64,000 nt of DNA, taken from positions 1 through 64,000 of the forward strand of contig JBBRAH010000017.1 of the NCBI GenBank assembly GCA_038206985.1, in the 5' to 3' direction. This document shows positions 62,313 through 64,000 of this stretch, in pieces. A program made the translations under genes and the position numbers. The notes beneath the pieces were generated by a model. It was not told the DNA's origin, ran no database searches, and saw only the letters and a program-made list of their open reading frames with translations. This DNA comes from CAXMST01 sp038206985 (GTDB lineage: Bacteria > Actinomycetota > Thermoleophilia > Solirubrobacterales > 70-9). Position 1 is the stretch's first letter. Each line of letters begins with the position of its first letter.

Positions 62313-63560
62313 ATGTCTGGCTCCGCGATCGCTGACCGCTACACACTCGAGGACCGGCTCGGCTCGGGTGGCATGTCAACCGTCTACCGTGCCACCGATG
62401 GCGTGCTCGAGCGCACGGTGGCCGTCAAGGTGCTGGCCGAGCATCTCTCCGACGACGAGAAGTTCGTGGCCCGCTTCCGTCGCGAAGCCCTCGCCGTGGC
62501 CAAGCTCGTCCACCCGAACATCGTCCAGGTCTACGACACCGGTGTGGACGGTGGCCGCCACTTCATCGTCATGGAGTACGTGGAGGGCCGTTCAGGGGCC
62601 CAGCTCCTGCAGGCCCAGGGCAGCCTGGCCCCCGACATCGCGGTCGAGATCGCCGCCCAGTCCTGCGCCGGTCTCGAGTACGCGCACAAGCAGGGCATCG
62701 TCCACCGGGATGTCAAGCCCGGCAACTTGATGGTGATCGGTGGCCCCGCTGAAAATTCCTCCGACGTTGCCGGAATGACCGTCAAGCTCGCTGACTTCGG
62801 TATTGCCCGCGCCGCCGAGCAGACCAGGCTTACCCTGGTCGGCTCCGTGGTCGGCACCGCGGCCTACCTCTCACCCGAGCAGTCCCGCGGCGAGGAGGCG
62901 ACCGGGATCAGCGACGTCTACTCGCTCGGGGTCGTGACCTACCAGCTGCTCACGGGACGCCTGCCGTATGAGGGCAACAGCCTTGCTGAGCTTGCCATCC
63001 GGCGTGAGAACGAGCGGCCCCTCCCCCCCTCCAGCTACGAGCCGGACGTTTCCCCGGAGCTCTCGGCGTCGGTGCTCAGGGCACTCGAGAACGAGCCCGA
63101 AGATCGCTATCTGGACGCGCTGGATCTCGCCGCCGCGCTGCGCGGCGGACTCGAGGGCATCGCTCCGGCCGACGAGGCCCCGACCCGCGCGATCCGCCGG
63201 GGAGACTCCACCGCGGCCACGCGTCAGATCCGCGAGGAGCCGCGGACCCCGGTCGCTCCGGTGCCCGCGCGCAGGCGCTCGGCGGCCGCCGAGCGTTCCG
63301 CCGCCCGCTCCCAGCCCCAGCGTCCAGCGCGACCCGCGCGCACCGCCAAGCCCAAGAAGAAGGACTCTTTCTTCGCCCGGATGATGCGCGTGATCGGCGC
63401 CCTGCTGCTAATTGCGATCGTCGCGGGTATCGTCGCCGGAGTGATCCTGCTGGCCACGGACGCCGGCTCCAACAGCGACATCGGCAAGTCGATCGGCAAC
63501 AACATCAACGACGTGATCGACAAACTCAAGGACGTTCTGCAGAACAACTCCAGCAACTGA
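62313..63560 (+). CDS. Transmembrane Ser/Thr protein kinase (PknB-like catalytic domain, no PASTA)
   Basis: 415 residues. Kinase domain ~8-275 with glycine loop LGSGGMSTVYRA, VAVKVL lysine, HRDVKPGN catalytic loop, DFGIA, and TAAYLSPEQ activation end. A basic Ala/Pro/Arg-rich linker leads to one transmembrane helix (about 355-378) and a short extracellular tail (~35 residues), too small for PASTA domains. It could sense the partner lipoprotein or another partner instead of muropeptides. Starts 2 nt after the lipoprotein stop. Confidence 0.93.
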   Translation: MSGSAIADRYTLEDRLGSGGMSTVYRATDGVLERTVAVKVLAEHLSDDEKFVARFRREALAVAKLVHPNIVQVYDTGVDGGRHFIVMEYVEGRSGAQLLQAQGSLAPDIAVEIAAQSCAGLEYAHKQGIVHRDVKPGNLMVIGGPAENSSDVAGMTVKLADFGIARAAEQTRLTLVGSVVGTAAYLSPEQSRGEEATGISDVYSLGVVTYQLLTGRLPYEGNSLAELAIRRENERPLPPSSYEPDVSPELSASVLRALENEPEDRYLDALDLAAALRGGLEGIAPADEAPTRAIRRGDSTAATRQIREEPRTPVAPVPARRRSAAAERSAARSQPQRPARPARTAKPKKKDSFFARMMRVIGALLLIAIVAGIVAGVILLATDAGSNSDIGKSIGNNINDVIDKLKDVLQNNSSN

Positions 63561-63583
63561 CGGCGGCCTGTTGGGTTCTGCCC

Positions 63584-64000
63584 TCAGGCTTGCCAGGGGG
63601 TCGCGCCGGCGAGGATCGCGTCCCGGTAGGCACCCATCCGCCCGGCGGCGATTGCCTCCCGCGCGGCGGTGACGAGGCGCTCCGTATAGACGAGGTTGTG
63701 CAGCGTGACCAGCCGGACCCCGGTCAACTCCTCCGACCGGGAGAGGTAGTGGACGTAGCCCCGGGTGAGGCGCGTGCACGCAGGACACGGGCAGCCGTCC
63801 ACGAGCGGGCCGTGCTCCCCCGCCTCGCGCCGGTTGCGGATATTGAAGCGGAAGCGGCTCTCGGGAAGAGGCGCCAGTGCCATCCCGTGCCTGCCCAGCC
63901 GGGTCGGCACGGCACAGTCGAAGGTGTCGATGCCGCGACAGATACCCTCGACCAGATCGTCGGGCTCGCCGATCCCGAGCAGGTGGCGGGGTCCCTCGTC
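63584..64000 (-). CDS. tgt: tRNA-guanine transglycosylase (queuine tRNA-ribosyltransferase), C-terminal fragment
   Basis: 139 residues of the C-terminus; the rest lies beyond the window. HLLGIGEPDDLVEGICRGIDTFDCAVPTRLGRHG matches the conserved TGT region with the catalytic aspartate near DTFDC, and the zinc site is GCPCPACTRLTRGYVHYL (Cys-x-Cys-x2-Cys and His). The enzyme swaps guanine for preQ1 at position 34 of certain tRNAs. Convergent with the kinase gene (23-nt gap). Confidence 0.94.
   Translation of the reverse strand, partial: DEGPRHLLGIGEPDDLVEGICRGIDTFDCAVPTRLGRHGMALAPLPESRFRFNIRNRREAGEHGPLVDGCPCPACTRLTRGYVHYLSRSEELTGVRLVTLHNLVYTERLVTAAREAIAAGRMGAYRDAILAGATPWQA

Noticed and set aside
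1..64000. tRNA, rRNA, insertion sequences, integrases, attachment sites, phage genes
   Set aside because: None recognised by reading both strands; a tRNA or covariance-model scan would be needed to be certain.

Overview
This 64 kb window is GC-rich, tightly packed DNA from a Gram-positive-type actinobacterium, most likely class Thermoleophilia (Solirubrobacterales-like). That placement is inferred from several things together: the rplM-rpsI-glmM-glmS order, a GuaB3-type protein, a c-di-AMP riboswitch ahead of an M23 peptidase, a short HU without a lysine tail, an LPFTG surface protein, and secreted proteins with a basic beta-rich C-terminal domain. No rRNA, tRNA, CRISPR array, transposase or integrase was recognised.

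Left part (1-14.5 kb), housekeeping and cell wall. The minus strand carries the start of glmS, then glmM, rpsI (with a long acidic repeat-bearing N-terminal extension) and rplM. A sigma70-type promoter and c-di-AMP riboswitch follow, driving a secreted M23 peptidase. Next come guaA and guaB3. A compact minus-strand run then reads hupB - pyrF - argS - Wzz/BY-kinase-like protein - LysM protein - D,D-carboxypeptidase - PfkB kinase, with 4-nt or zero-nt junctions. pyrF has no ATG/GTG/TTG start for its conserved N-terminus. The BY-kinase-like protein has lost its P-loop lysine.

Middle (14.6-59.6 kb), a large surface or secreted polysaccharide locus. It holds a polyprenyl-phosphate sugar transferase (initiation) and a Wzz/BY-kinase with a tyrosine tail. 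There are two Wzx-like flippases and three O-antigen ligase/polymerase-like proteins, two of which have TPR-like tails. Glycosyltransferases comprise six GT4 domains and five GT2 domains (one protein fuses both) and two large GT-C-like membrane proteins. Tailoring enzymes comprise nine SAM methyltransferases (including FkbM and two TylF types), a sulfotransferase and an FAD oxidoreductase. There are four secreted or lipid-anchored glycoside-hydrolase-like barrels. An acidic LPFTG protein and a lysine-rich membrane-anchored protein look like surface partners. The genes form short blocks on alternating strands with almost no intergenic space. Several blocks begin with a TANNNT box 6-11 nt before the start codon, which suggests leaderless transcripts. 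The simplest reading is a Wzx/Wzy-type pathway making a heavily methylated, possibly sulfated polymer that is attached to or trimmed at the cell surface.

Right edge (59.6-64 kb). An M48 (Ste24-like) membrane protease, a metallophosphoesterase, a lipoprotein paired with a Ser/Thr kinase, and the C-terminal part of tgt (tRNA-guanine transglycosylase) running off the end.

Points most worth following up: the missing canonical starts of pyrF and of the second hydrolase-like gene, the P-loop-less BY-kinase paralog, the divergent catalytic motifs of the four hydrolase-like proteins, and the sulfated/methylated polysaccharide system as a whole.
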